Origin: Clostridium sp. UBA6758
GTDB taxonomy: Bacteria > Bacillota > Clostridia > Clostridiales > Clostridiaceae
Reading direction: 5' to 3'
Assembly: GCA_002453475.1 (NCBI GenBank)
Contig: DKGY01000045.1
Location: 1-11,475, forward strand
DNA: 11,475 nt
Shown: positions 1 through 7,332 of the stretch, in pieces
Layout of the letters: every line of letters starts with the position of its first letter
How positions within the stretch are numbered: the first letter of the stretch is position 1
Notes under the pieces: model-generated
What the model was told of the DNA's origin: nothing
Seen by the model: only the letters and a program-made list of their open reading frames with translations
Database searches by the model: none
Program-made: the position numbers and the translations under genes

Positions 1-599
1 ATATTACTTACATGAGTATTAATAGTATCATTATCATAAGCATAAACTTCTCCCCAAACAGCTTCATAAAGATTCTTCTTAGAAAAGACTTTGCTTGGAT
101 ATTTAACAAATAAATATAAAATTTCAAACTCCTTTGATGTGAGCTTGATAATGCTGTCATCAACCCATACTTCCTTTAAATCATAATTAAGTGTTATGTT
201 TTTATAGCTATAAAGCAATTGCTCATTAACAAGTTTGCCATATCTTTTTAAGTTTCTTTCAATTCGTGCTAAAAGCTCAGATAAATCAAATGGCTTCACT
301 ACATAATCATCTGCCCCTATTTTTAGCACATCTATCTTCATCTGTACACTTTCTTTTGCAGATACAACAATTATAGGCACATCAGAAAAAACTCTAATTT
401 CTCTTAATACTTCATCACCACTTTTATAAGGTAACATAATATCAAGGATAATAAGCTCAGGCATTATTTCTTTTGCAAGTTTAAGACCTGTAAGTCCATT
501 TTGGGCTATATAAGTATCATAATTATTTTTGTAGAGATAATCTGATATCATATTAGCTATTTCGGTATCATCTTCTATAATTAAAATTTTAGTTTTCAT
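1..599 (-). CDS. OmpR/PhoB-family response regulator (C-terminus beyond window)
   Basis: This is a two-component DNA-binding response regulator; 199 codons are visible and the gene runs off the left edge. The start is ATG at 599, with AGGAG at 609-613 nine bases upstream. Residues 1-115 form the receiver domain: acidic pocket E9-D10-D11, phosphoacceptor D53 in ILDIMLP, S80 at the conserved Thr/Ser position, and K102 in VVKPFD. A winged-helix output domain begins near residue 130 (KLTSKEFEILYLF, then VWGE), and the visible part ends at the recognition helix (DTINTHVSN). The family is phosphorylated by a membrane histidine kinase, whose gene probably lies just beyond the left edge (inference). 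The gene appears to be its own transcription unit, with an extended -10 promoter near 698. The target genes cannot be deduced from this window. Confidence 0.96.
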   Translation of the reverse strand, partial: MKTKILIIEDDTEIANMISDYLYKNNYDTYIAQNGLTGLKLAKEIMPELIILDIMLPYKSGDEVLREIRVFSDVPIIVVSAKESVQMKIDVLKIGADDYVVKPFDLSELLARIERNLKRYGKLVNEQLLYSYKNITLNYDLKEVWVDDSIIKLTSKEFEILYLFVKYPSKVFSKKNLYEAVWGEVYAYDNDTINTHVSN

Positions 600-924
600 C
601 TTTTACAACTCCTAAACCCTATAAGGATATATATAATCTGCTCTTATAACTTTTAATCACTTTTCTCTAGATTCTAGGTTATTTAAAATATAAATTTATT
701 ATAGCAATTTTACCAATAAAACTCTACTTATCAATATATACCCTTTATTACACATGATATTTTTCTCAAAAAATAAGGTATGCTTTATTTTAATTCCCAA
801 AATGTAAAATAGGGCATAAACACTTAATATCAATATGCTAATATTTTTTTTAATTACTCGTCATAACATCTATTTCATGTAAATGCTCTTCTTTCAATTC
901 TTTCAATTGTATTCCGACTGACTT
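600..924. other. Intergenic stretch before the response regulator
   Basis: This 325-base gap is very AT-rich. It holds the probable response-regulator promoter (698-706), an 11-base palindrome CTAGATTCTAG at 667-677 between promoter and start, and an in-frame open extension of the preceding fusion gene (850-924, see findings). I see no strong GC-rich terminator for the fusion gene and none of the repeat family found elsewhere in the window. Confidence 0.6.
698..706 (-). promoter_or_regulatory. Extended -10 promoter for the response regulator
   Basis: On the minus strand this reads TGCTATAAT, a perfect -10 hexamer with the TG extension, about 100 bases upstream of the ATG at 599. No good TTGACA-like -35 lies at 16-18 bases, which is tolerated by extended -10 promoters. 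Predicted from sequence only. Confidence 0.5.
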
Positions 925-2220
925 TCACCTATTATCGTTAGGATGCTTTATGATTTTAGGGTTCCAATAATCATTGTTATCAATAATGATATCACTTAGA
1001 ATCTTAGGGTTATATTTTTCAATATATAATTTTTGGATAGGTATATACTTATTGTTATACTTTTCAATAACATCTTTACCAAGTAAACTCAAATCTCTCT
1101 TTGCCGCTCTTTTTAATACTTCATCAAAGGAAATATCTATAAATATTCGAAAATCAAAATATTGATTAAGCGGCTCTCTATAGAGCAGTACACCTTCAAA
1201 TAGCACTATAGTGTCTTCATCTATAACATACATCTTATTATTGATAAACTCATCTGCTTCAATATTTAGCAGTAAAAGCTCCTTATCTAATTTATTTTCA
1301 GTTACAAGAGGTTTCATAATCTCATTTTCGATTTTTGTAATATCAAATGCATTATTAAGATATGAAATAACTGGATTCTTCTCCTTATTTCTGATCTTTG
1401 AAGGATTATGAAAATCATCTATAGAAATGGTATGACTTTTAAATCCAATCTTAAAAAGGTACCTGGCAAGTTCTTTTGTAAATGTTGATTTTCCAGATGT
1501 ATCTACACCATTAATTCCCACTATCAAGGGTTTATTTTTTTGTTTTCTATTGAGAATATATCCTGCGATTTCTTTGTAAATTCCATTAATCTTTCTAATA
1601 ATCCTATAAATATCTGATGGATTATCTGCAATAAAATCTGAATTTTTATAGTCATCTCCACCATAGCCATATGATACTCCTACAGATAAGCACCTAGCTG
1701 CATCAGCTGCATCAAAGTCTATAGAGGTATCTCCAACTATAATGGCACTGCAGATTGCATTTTCATCTAGTATTTGCTTTATAATTTGAAATTTTTCTAA
1801 TCCCTCAACTCTTGATTTTTTAATTTGAAAATATTCCTCTATATTAAAATGAGATAATATTTTATTCATATATTCTCTGCTGCCATTAGTGCAAATCCCT
1901 AATGTATAGCCTTCATTTTTAAGATCACTTAACATATTTTTAACGCCTTCATATAGCTGTGCTGATTTATCAATTAGCTTGTCCTCATAAGTTCTAAGCT
2001 CAGCTCTAATACGTCGAACTTCGTCTTCACTTAAATTTTTCCCAAATAACTCTCTACATACCGTAGCTGAGGGTTTTCCTATAAGTTTAAGAAGCCTTTC
2101 TCTGTCAATTGGTTCCATTTTTCTAGATATGCAAGTATGATGTATGGCATCTATAAATACTGTATCTGTTTTAAATAAAGTACCATCTAAATCAAAAATA
2201 ATAATTTTGTAAGTATACAT
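925..2220 (-). CDS. HAD-family phosphatase fused to a uridine-kinase-like P-loop kinase
   Basis: This is a two-domain cytoplasmic enzyme. I place the start at ATG 2220 (431 aa) because GAGG at 2229-2232 is eight bases upstream; the GTG at 2229 would sit inside that ribosome-binding site. Residues 1-205 are a HAD-IA phosphatase of phosphoglycolate-phosphatase type: FDLDGT (nucleophile D10, acid D12), CTNGS (T111-N112), K143, and VGDTSIDFDAA (D164, D168). Residues 232-420 are a nucleoside/phosphoribulokinase-type kinase: Walker A with G238-x4-GKST, DDFH at 268-271 as in uridine kinases, EGVLL at 342, and an RD pair at 375-376. The combination suggests paired phosphorylation and dephosphorylation of a nucleoside or small metabolite; the substrate is unknown. 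It follows repeat 2457-2549 and a tiny upstream ORF. Confidence 0.9.
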   Translation of the reverse strand: MYTYKIIIFDLDGTLFKTDTVFIDAIHHTCISRKMEPIDRERLLKLIGKPSATVCRELFGKNLSEDEVRRIRAELRTYEDKLIDKSAQLYEGVKNMLSDLKNEGYTLGICTNGSREYMNKILSHFNIEEYFQIKKSRVEGLEKFQIIKQILDENAICSAIIVGDTSIDFDAADAARCLSVGVSYGYGGDDYKNSDFIADNPSDIYRIIRKINGIYKEIAGYILNRKQKNKPLIVGINGVDTSGKSTFTKELARYLFKIGFKSHTISIDDFHNPSKIRNKEKNPVISYLNNAFDITKIENEIMKPLVTENKLDKELLLLNIEADEFINNKMYVIDEDTIVLFEGVLLYREPLNQYFDFRIFIDISFDEVLKRAAKRDLSLLGKDVIEKYNNKYIPIQKLYIEKYNPKILSDIIIDNNDYWNPKIIKHPNDNR

Positions 2221-2230
2221 ATTCTTCACC

Positions 2231-2263
2231 TCAATATAAATTTATAATTTGTTTATCAATCAT
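2231..2263 (-). CDS. Possible 10-codon leader ORF
   Basis: AGGAGG, ten bases upstream, precedes an ATG at 2263 that opens the 10-residue frame MIDKQIINLY. Its TGA stop at 2231-2233 overlaps the GAGG ribosome-binding site of the HAD/kinase fusion gene. The arrangement is what translational coupling or a leader peptide would look like, but a frame this short can arise by chance. It has no run of one amino acid that would suggest attenuation. No homologue is recognised. Confidence 0.35.
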   Translation of the reverse strand: MIDKQIINLY

Positions 2264-2456
2264 GTAGATATATCCTCCTAAAATATTTCAAGGATATAAC
2301 ACGTACAATTTAAAAATACAGAAATATCCTACAAAAGTGCAACAACAAAGTGAAATCAATTATTATTATTTTTTACATTATTAGTATAAATTAACATCAT
2401 GCGTATTTCAATATATATTTATTTATGTAACCTGCTTAAGCAGTTATAAACTAAAG

Positions 2457-2549
2457 GATGCAGTTTTGTACTTCCCCTTGATTATTTCGCTATTTATTTG
2501 AAATACGAAATAAAAATACCGAATATTCACGTTGAATAATACGGTATTA
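2457..2549 (-). repeat. Intergenic repeat, type A interior, left-truncated
   Basis: This aligns closely with 7388-7482 through the shared CCTTGATTATTTCGCTATTT block and the hairpin with AATACC/GGTATT arms. The conserved left end (CTATTCAATTTTCAAAGA) present in the other copies is missing here. It lies between the end of the HAD gene (2630) and the fusion gene. Confidence 0.85.
2511..2548 (-). terminator. Rho-independent terminator for the HAD gene, part of the repeat
   Basis: The arms are 2515-2529 and 2533-2548 with a 3-base loop. On the minus strand the hairpin is followed by TTTTTA, so it terminates leftward transcription from the HAD gene ending at 2630. Confidence 0.8.
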
Positions 2550-2629
2550 TGAATAAATTATTTAATTATACCTTAACATAATAGCACCTTACATTAAATT
2601 AATATAATATGTTAAATGAACTGTTTTAC

Positions 2630-3292
2630 TCATATTTTCATAAGTTCAGATATATTATTAATAATGTATTTAGGTGTATATTGCTTTAAATTCCATGCTT
2701 CTCCATGACTTAACCAAACAGATGTTAAACCAGAATCAATTGCTCCTTTTATATCAATTATAGGATTGTCTCCAACAAATAGAGTAGTTTCATTCTTTGA
2801 ATTGATTTTAGACAACGCAAGATGAAATATTTTAGGATCAGGCTTTCTAATATCAATTTCTTCAGAAATAATGATGGTTTTCATATACTTTCTAAAATCT
2901 AATTTATCAATTTTTGTATTTTGAAAATCAGAATTCCCATTTGTTATAATCCCCATTTTTATATTCCTATCTATAAAATAATCTAAAACATTATATAAAT
3001 TAGGCATGGGTTCAGCACATTTGGGGAACTCCACATTCCAAAAATCAATTAATTCCTTTAAGTCAGGTTTATATCTCCATAAAATTCTGTCTTGTAATTC
3101 TTTAAACATTTCTTCTCTTGGTTTATATCCTTGTTTATCAATTTCAAAAAAAATATCTTTAATGATTGCCATACTGTCATAGTCCAGTACTTCAGAGTAT
3201 TTTAGTTTAAAAAGGTCTACAAACTTAGATAATGACCTGTTTCTATCATGTATTGTATCATCCAAGTCAAAAAGTATTGTATCAAAAATCAT
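2630..3292 (-). CDS. HAD-IA family hydrolase (YjjG/PpaX-like phosphatase)
   Basis: This is a single-domain cytoplasmic phosphatase of 220 aa. The ATG at 3292 is chosen because GGGAG lies eight bases upstream; a longer in-frame start at 3328 would add 12 hydrophobic residues before the HAD fold and has no comparable site. All four HAD motifs are present: FDLDDT (nucleophile D9, acid D11), ITNGNS (T117-N118), RKPDP (K150), and VGDNPIIDIKGA (D175, D180). The insert between residues 15 and 95 is the helical C1 cap of subfamily IA. The family hydrolyses phosphate esters such as nucleoside monophosphates or other small metabolites; the sequence does not fix the substrate. It is the last gene of a probable unit with the two genes upstream and ends at the hairpin at 2511-2548. 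Confidence 0.93.
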   Translation of the reverse strand: MIFDTILFDLDDTIHDRNRSLSKFVDLFKLKYSEVLDYDSMAIIKDIFFEIDKQGYKPREEMFKELQDRILWRYKPDLKELIDFWNVEFPKCAEPMPNLYNVLDYFIDRNIKMGIITNGNSDFQNTKIDKLDFRKYMKTIIISEEIDIRKPDPKIFHLALSKINSKNETTLFVGDNPIIDIKGAIDSGLTSVWLSHGEAWNLKQYTPKYIINNISELMKI

Positions 3293-3427
3293 ATGCTTTA
3301 CTCCCTTGATTATAATCAATATTAACAATATCTAGTCCACAATTTCCAAGCGATTCACATTTTATTCAAATTACACATTAACCGATAAACTAATTAGACA
3401 TCCACAGCTTAATGTGATCCATTCCCC

Positions 3428-3889
3428 TTACTGTAACTCTTCTATAATCTTTTTAATATCAAATTCTTTATCTTGGATTTTATAATACTTTCCTATAGAT
3501 TCAGGTTTTTCTTGAAAACCAATCACATTATCTTCATAAAATCTAATAGAAAATACTTCTTTAGCATAAGTATTATATTCATCTTCTTTATATGTTCCAA
3601 TAAAATTAAGACTATATTCAGACTGATCCTTAGGTATCTTAGCTTTTTTAAAAGACAAATCGTCAATTATACTGATTAATTTATCTACCTTACCATCTTC
3701 AGTATTATCTATCCAAGTTGAAGAATCTACGGAGTCAAAATCCTCAATGTTTACTTGTCTATAGGTATAGTCATAATTGTTTTTTGAAATTAAGTTCTTT
3801 GAAGGAAAAAGATATGGTATGTCAATCCATACAATTATAGCAATGACAATGGATATAACTATTCCCAGAATGATTTTTTTCTTATTCAC
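3428..3889 (-). CDS. Small protein with N-terminal membrane anchor, unknown function
   Basis: I do not recognise this 153-aa protein. Translation probably starts at GTG 3889, because AGGAGG at 3897-3902 is seven bases upstream. Residues 2-5 are basic (NKKK), followed by one hydrophobic segment at about 6-30, so it is a membrane-anchored protein or has an uncleaved signal. There is no lipobox cysteine. The rest (31-153) is hydrophilic and lysine/aspartate-rich with a beta pattern (SIRFYEDNVIGF near 115-126) and predicted to lie outside the membrane. It resembles the small extracytoplasmic DUF proteins common in clostridia, but I cannot name the family safely. It lies 53 bases downstream of the kinase-like gene and 135 bases upstream of the HAD gene. 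Confidence 0.8.
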   Translation of the reverse strand: MNKKKIILGIVISIVIAIIVWIDIPYLFPSKNLISKNNYDYTYRQVNIEDFDSVDSSTWIDNTEDGKVDKLISIIDDLSFKKAKIPKDQSEYSLNFIGTYKEDEYNTYAKEVFSIRFYEDNVIGFQEKPESIGKYYKIQDKEFDIKKIIEELQ

Positions 3890-3942
3890 TAATAATCCTC
3901 CTTATTTTATGGTAGTAATAATCTATAATTGTCCACTTTTAA

Positions 3943-4677
3943 CTATTCTTCAGGGCATTCACCCACTCTAGCCGCAATAATAACTGCTAGATAATCCTGT
4001 ATCATTTCTCTTGTAACATTCATTTGCATAAGATACAAATCTGCCAATGTTTTCTTAAATCGTAAGAGCATTTCTCTATCGTCTACTTCTATCGGCACAG
4101 GTGTATATTCCACCAGAAATACAGTTCTTGCAACATCATATAAAAAATCTCCATGACACACATTCATGAAATCTATAACCATTGTATTTCCATCCAATAT
4201 TAAAATATTACCTGGATGGAAATCACCATGACAAAGTGTATTTCCATCCATCAGTTTATCTAACATTTGCAATACTTCTTCTTGTTTCTTCGAATTAGCT
4301 TTTGGTGAATTTACTATATTACATTTTAAGAACTCCTTGTAATTAGGCACATTAATAGTCCTATTCTTAAGGATTGCCTTATGTAGCTTTGCCATATATA
4401 CTGCACATTCCTGCACCTTACCTGTTCTCATAACCCAATCCAACAAGGATTCACCCTCTACTCTGTCATATATAATACCAATTCGCTCTTCTAAAAAAAT
4501 AGTTTCATATGCCTTTGGTTTTGAAAAATCCATATTTCTTATTGCCTTCGCATTATGAAACTCTCTTTCTACCGCTTCTTTTGGATAACCTTGATAGAAA
4601 AGCTTAAGCACCTTGCTTTCTTCCCATTCATATACAGTTGCCGTATTACCTACGCCAATTATTTTTCCATATTTCAT
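3943..4677 (-). CDS. APH/choline-kinase-like phosphotransferase family protein
   Basis: This is a 244-aa protein with the eukaryotic-like kinase fold of the aminoglycoside phosphotransferase (APH) family, a full length for the short form. The start is ATG 4677, with AGGAGA seven bases upstream. Visible motifs are a glycine-rich nucleotide loop at 8-15 (GVGNTATV), candidate ATP lysine K25 in KVLKLF, the catalytic loop HGDFHPGN (H150, catalytic D152, N157), and metal-binding D169 in VIDFMN. The active-site residues are intact, so it should be an active kinase. The substrate could be an aminoglycoside, another small molecule or a protein side chain; resistance cannot be claimed from sequence. 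The downstream membrane protein starts 53 bases after it and may be co-transcribed. Confidence 0.9.
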   Translation of the reverse strand: MKYGKIIGVGNTATVYEWEESKVLKLFYQGYPKEAVEREFHNAKAIRNMDFSKPKAYETIFLEERIGIIYDRVEGESLLDWVMRTGKVQECAVYMAKLHKAILKNRTINVPNYKEFLKCNIVNSPKANSKKQEEVLQMLDKLMDGNTLCHGDFHPGNILILDGNTMVIDFMNVCHGDFLYDVARTVFLVEYTPVPIEVDDREMLLRFKKTLADLYLMQMNVTREMIQDYLAVIIAARVGECPEE

Positions 4678-4820
4678 TTATTTTTCTCCTAATCTTTCAA
4701 AACATTAACTTATCCATTAATCTTCATTTTCATTATTAAAATCATATATAGATATATTTATGTGCAATTTATAAGATTAAGTAAATTTATTTTTAACAGT
4801 CTGTTAGACTTTATGAGTGA

Positions 4821-4878
4821 TAAATAATAGTCAAAAATGGCTTATTTCAAGGTATAAACCATTTTTGACTATTATTTA
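4821..4878. repeat. Perfect 20-bp inverted repeat, 18-base loop
   Basis: The arms 4821-4840 and 4859-4878 are exact reverse complements (TAAATAATAGTCAAAAATGG), with an imperfect extension outward through TTATGA/TCATATAA. It could act as a bidirectional terminator between the remnant and the APH-family gene. The stem is long and AT-rich and lacks a clean U-run, so a mobile-element end is an alternative. Confidence 0.75.
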
Positions 4879-4950
4879 ATTCATCATATAAGAATATTGA
4901 ATACTAATTCATATTACCCTTAATCCTTAGCACAAAAGCATAAAAATATA

Positions 4951-5130
4951 TTAGCCAGAAGGTCTTTGTGCTTTATGTTTATTGAAATAAGACCAACTAA
5001 TTATCGTGGCACTATCTCTACCTTTTTGTTCGTGTACTTCTTCAAGAACCTTTGATATATTTTGAGGTACATCAATATTCTCTGTAAAAACCTTATATAA
5101 GCGTTTCGTATCTTCAAATGGTCTGTTAGA
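4951..5130 (-). pseudogene. Probable C-terminal gene remnant, unidentified
   Basis: An open frame of 59 codons ends at TAA 4951-4953. Its upstream limit is a TAG at 5131-5133 and it has no ATG or ribosome-binding site near its beginning. The encoded peptide has ordinary protein composition (KVFTENIDVPQ, KVLEEVHEQKGRDSATII, ending QRPSG) and clostridial codon use, so it looks like the tail of a decayed gene. An overlapping frame (5001-5219) is also open and encodes a hydrophobic segment (WALFSIWILTQVVRIVLPVL). The two may be halves of one frameshifted gene. I do not recognise either. Confidence 0.35.
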
Positions 5131-5232
5131 CTAAATTGTGTATATATGCTCACTAATACAGGTAATACAATTCGAACTACCTGTGTTAATATCCAAATTG
5201 AGAAAAGTGCCCAATGAACTCAACTATATACA

Positions 5233-5685
5233 TTACATATCTTTTTCAAATACAACAACCTTAACATTTCCATCCATGAATTCTCCTGTGACTTTGAATC
5301 CACATTTCTTGTAAAAATAGTGATTTCGTTCTTTATCTGCAGGAGTTTCCAATGACCAATGTTTTGCATTTGGGAAATAGGAATCTAAAAAGGCTATTGC
5401 TTTTTGTCCTAATCCTCTATTTTCATATTCTGGTATTACACAAAGTCCACCGAGGTGGTACTCTCCATTTTGTCTATCTGAAACTATAATATCTCCAACA
5501 ATAATGTCATCTACTAAAATCTTAAATGTTATGGCATTTTCTATCGATGATTTCATGCTTTCATAACTTCTATTATATCCTGGGCATTCTCCATATTTTT
5601 TGAAATCCGAATAAAACGCCTTGTTTTGTATTTCTATTAAATCATTTGTGTCTTCGACAGTTACTCTTGCTATTTTTATGCCCAT
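5233..5685 (-). CDS. GNAT-family N-acetyltransferase
   Basis: This is a 150-aa acetyltransferase that would transfer an acetyl group from acetyl-CoA to an unidentified amine. I use ATG 5685, since AGGAG at 5693-5697 is seven bases upstream; the TTG at 5691 would leave only one base of spacing. The GNAT signature is clear: motif A at about 81-98 with VIPEYENRGLGQKAI (the R/Q-x-x-G-x-G/A type CoA pyrophosphate loop), and motif B with NHYFYKKCGF at about 121-130, carrying the usual tyrosine. The length is normal for a single-domain GNAT. It is the last gene of a close-spaced cluster, 76 bases after the P-loop kinase, and is probably co-transcribed with it. Confidence 0.92.
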   Translation of the reverse strand: MGIKIARVTVEDTNDLIEIQNKAFYSDFKKYGECPGYNRSYESMKSSIENAITFKILVDDIIVGDIIVSDRQNGEYHLGGLCVIPEYENRGLGQKAIAFLDSYFPNAKHWSLETPADKERNHYFYKKCGFKVTGEFMDGNVKVVVFEKDM

Positions 5686-5761
5686 TTTCAATCTCCTTTC
5701 TGTAATATAACCAATCTTTAGTTAATATATATTTACTATTAAGCATCATTCACTATTTTCC

Positions 5762-6712
5762 TTACTCTATTTTAGAACAGAAATAGGTATTCCTATCAAT
5801 AAAAGTGTAGTCAAATCCTTTTACCTTTCCTTCTTTCAACCTAAAATTAAGTTCCATCGGAATCCCTTTAATCAAAAACTTAGTTTCAGACCTTGCGCTA
5901 AGTTTATAATCTTTCCAATATGTACCCTTTAAAACTAATAAGTTATCTTCAAAAAATATCTCTAAATTTTCACCTTTAGCCGGGAATTCCTTGGGGACTT
6001 GGTATTTACCAACATATATTTTCAAATTCATATTTTCATTATGATAATGATTTTGAATCGTATAGTCTCCTAACCATGATAAAACTACATTTTCAGTTGT
6101 AATCCAATTATCTTCCGTCACATCAATCTGTAAGATTGGAAAATTAATTAAAGGCATTAGTTCAAAATAAAGTTTCTGGGCATCAGAAAAATATTCAACC
6201 ATACCTTTAAAACCAACTCGCTTTCTAGAATATTGATAAGGTCCTTTCTCAATCATACCAATAGTCATGTTAGTCCATTGATTACCTCTTCTCTCACAAG
6301 CTCTTCTAATAATAGTTTCAGTATCTCCTTTTAATAAGATAATCTGAGGACTTAACTTTGACAAAATCATATTTAGCTTTTCAAAATAGTTATTAATTTT
6401 TTCCTTAGAGAATTCTAGGTTCATTAAGTAAAGTGTATAGCTAAAGAAAGCACTTTCAATTATAAATGTATGTTCTGACTCTTCTATTGTATTTATTAAA
6501 TCTTCCCAGCAGCTAACAAGAGCATCGATAATATCTTCATCACAATTATCATATTTCTCCCAAAACCTATTAAACTGAATTGCATTATGTTCATATTCAT
6601 CTATCCAGCGAACAGATTCTCCATTTAATTGGAGTTGCTCACATATATATTGGGATATAGTTGATTTCCCCGTACCCGGCTGACCTTCAAAAAATATTAT
6701 TTTACTATCCAT
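5762..6712 (-). CDS. P-loop kinase-like protein with C-terminal beta-rich (DUF3471-like) domain
   Basis: The start is ATG 6712 (316 aa), with GGAGG at 6718-6722 five bases upstream; a further in-frame ATG at 6739 lacks a site. Residues 1-215 form a P-loop domain: Walker A G10-QPGT-GKS17, a switch-like FIIESAFF at 84-91, and an arginine-rich lid RRACERRG at 136-143. This resembles small-molecule or nucleoside-monophosphate-type kinases. Residues 229-305 (KIYVGKYQVP, then NLEIFFEDNLLVLKG, SETKFLI, GKVKGFDYTF) follow the strand pattern of the small beta domain attached to some serine beta-lactamase-like hydrolases (DUF3471/Pab87 type). That assignment is by eye. The substrate is unknown. It sits between two GNAT genes, 57 bases after the upstream one. 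Confidence 0.85.
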   Translation of the reverse strand: MDSKIIFFEGQPGTGKSTISQYICEQLQLNGESVRWIDEYEHNAIQFNRFWEKYDNCDEDIIDALVSCWEDLINTIEESEHTFIIESAFFSYTLYLMNLEFSKEKINNYFEKLNMILSKLSPQIILLKGDTETIIRRACERRGNQWTNMTIGMIEKGPYQYSRKRVGFKGMVEYFSDAQKLYFELMPLINFPILQIDVTEDNWITTENVVLSWLGDYTIQNHYHNENMNLKIYVGKYQVPKEFPAKGENLEIFFEDNLLVLKGTYWKDYKLSARSETKFLIKGIPMELNFRLKEGKVKGFDYTFIDRNTYFCSKIE

Positions 6713-6750
6713 AAAGACCTCCAAAAATATAGAACTCATAGTAATTCTAA

Positions 6751-6764
6751 AATACCGTATTATG
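6751..6764. repeat. Reduced copy of the repeat-family hairpin arm
   Basis: AATACCGTATTATG matches one arm of the hairpin in the large repeats, and the following bases resemble the flank of the copy ending at 2549. The other arm and the interior are absent, so no hairpin forms. It lies in the 57-base gap between the GNAT and P-loop kinase genes, where a lost terminator would allow co-transcription. Confidence 0.6.
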
Positions 6765-6769
6765 AAAAG

Positions 6770-7195
6770 TTATTTTATAACTATCTCCATTTCCATACCA
6801 GACCCTTCGTATTCATGAGGACGGGTACGAAATCCCAATTTCTCATAGAAGGCTTCCTTACCTTTTGCACACATAAGGCATACTGAAACCTCTGTCCCCG
6901 ACAAACTGTTTTCTTTGACATATTGAAGCAGTCTACTAACAATTTCTCTCCCAATACCACATCCTTGGTATTTAGTTAGGACAAAAACATCGTTTATATA
7001 CCAATATATTGATGCATCACCAAGTATCCTACCCATTGCAATAATTTCACTATCCTTCATTGCAACAATAGAATAAATTGTATTTAACAATGATTTTTCC
7101 CATTGTGCCTTTGGGTCTTCATCCCAATTCATTTTCCTTTGAAACAAAATCACATCTTCCGCTGTAAGTATATTCTCTTTATAAGTAATATTCAT
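6770..7195 (-). CDS. GNAT-family N-acetyltransferase
   Basis: This 141-aa single-domain acetyltransferase is unlike the GNAT at 5233 in detail. The start is ATG 7195, preceded by AGGGGG with six bases of spacing. Motif A is at about 69-90 (DVFVLTKYQGCGIGREIV, loop Q77-GCGIG82), and motif B is at about 111-122 (KGKEAFYEKLGF), with F116-Y117 near acetyl-CoA. It resembles the small YhbS/ElaA-like GNATs whose substrates are mostly unknown. It is the first gene after repeat 7351-7482 and probably leads a three-gene unit with the P-loop kinase and the second GNAT, driven by the promoter near 7333. Confidence 0.93.
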   Translation of the reverse strand: MNITYKENILTAEDVILFQRKMNWDEDPKAQWEKSLLNTIYSIVAMKDSEIIAMGRILGDASIYWYINDVFVLTKYQGCGIGREIVSRLLQYVKENSLSGTEVSVCLMCAKGKEAFYEKLGFRTRPHEYEGSGMEMEIVIK

Positions 7196-7332
7196 GTATA
7201 TCCCCCTAGCTTAATATAAATAATCTTCACGTTGCCTCTCAACATAAAATTTCTATTTATGTGTATGAATAAATAAAAAACTAATGCGTTTTATAATACT
7301 ATTACGATTTAAATCCCTATTGTTATATACAT

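Larger units (their letters stand above)
2230..2629. other. Intergenic stretch between the two HAD genes
   Basis: This 400-base gap contains the leader ORF (2231-2263), a truncated copy of the repeat family with its terminator hairpin (2457-2549), and a perfect 12-base palindrome CTGCTTAAGCAG at 2432-2443. The AT-rich stretch 2264-2431 should hold the promoter of the fusion gene. A TGTTATAT motif on the minus strand near 2296-2303 is the best -10 candidate, but it is not convincing. Confidence 0.55.
4799..5132. repeat. 12-base direct repeats bracketing the inverted repeat and remnant
   Basis: GTCTGTTAGACT occurs at 4799-4810 and again at 5121-5132 in the same orientation. The motif is itself nearly palindromic (GTCT..AGAC). 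The 310 bases between the copies contain the 20-bp inverted repeat and most of the gene remnant. This may be a target duplication or recombination scar, or chance. Confidence 0.4.
4678..5232. other. Gene-poor 555-base stretch with inverted repeat and gene remnant
   Basis: The stretch holds a perfect 20-bp inverted repeat (4821-4878), a probable gene remnant (4951-5130), a 12-base direct repeat GTCTGTTAGACT at 4799-4810 and 5121-5132, and a small hairpin (ACAGGTA/TACCTGT, 5158-5184). It lacks the intergenic repeat family found elsewhere in the window. It separates the GNAT/kinase cluster from the APH-family gene and looks like a site of past insertion or deletion. Confidence 0.6.

Noticed and set aside
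667..677. Palindrome CTAGATTCTAG as a binding site for the response regulator
   Set aside because: OmpR-family proteins bind direct repeats, and only one copy is present.
974..1411. Plus-strand open frames inside the HAD/kinase fusion gene
   Set aside because: They lie opposite a well-supported gene with intact motifs, have low-complexity hydrophobic translations and no ribosome-binding sites.
2432..2443. Palindrome CTGCTTAAGCAG as an operator
   Set aside because: It is perfect but single, far from the start codon and not near a convincing promoter, so no regulatory role can be supported.
3293..3320. TATAAT at about 3308-3313 as a promoter of the HAD gene
   Set aside because: It lies only a few bases from the ribosome-binding site, so the transcript would start inside it, and no -35 is present.
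3473..3971. Plus-strand open frames opposite the membrane-anchored protein
   Set aside because: They are antisense shadows of AT-rich coding sequence, without a start site or recognisable domain.
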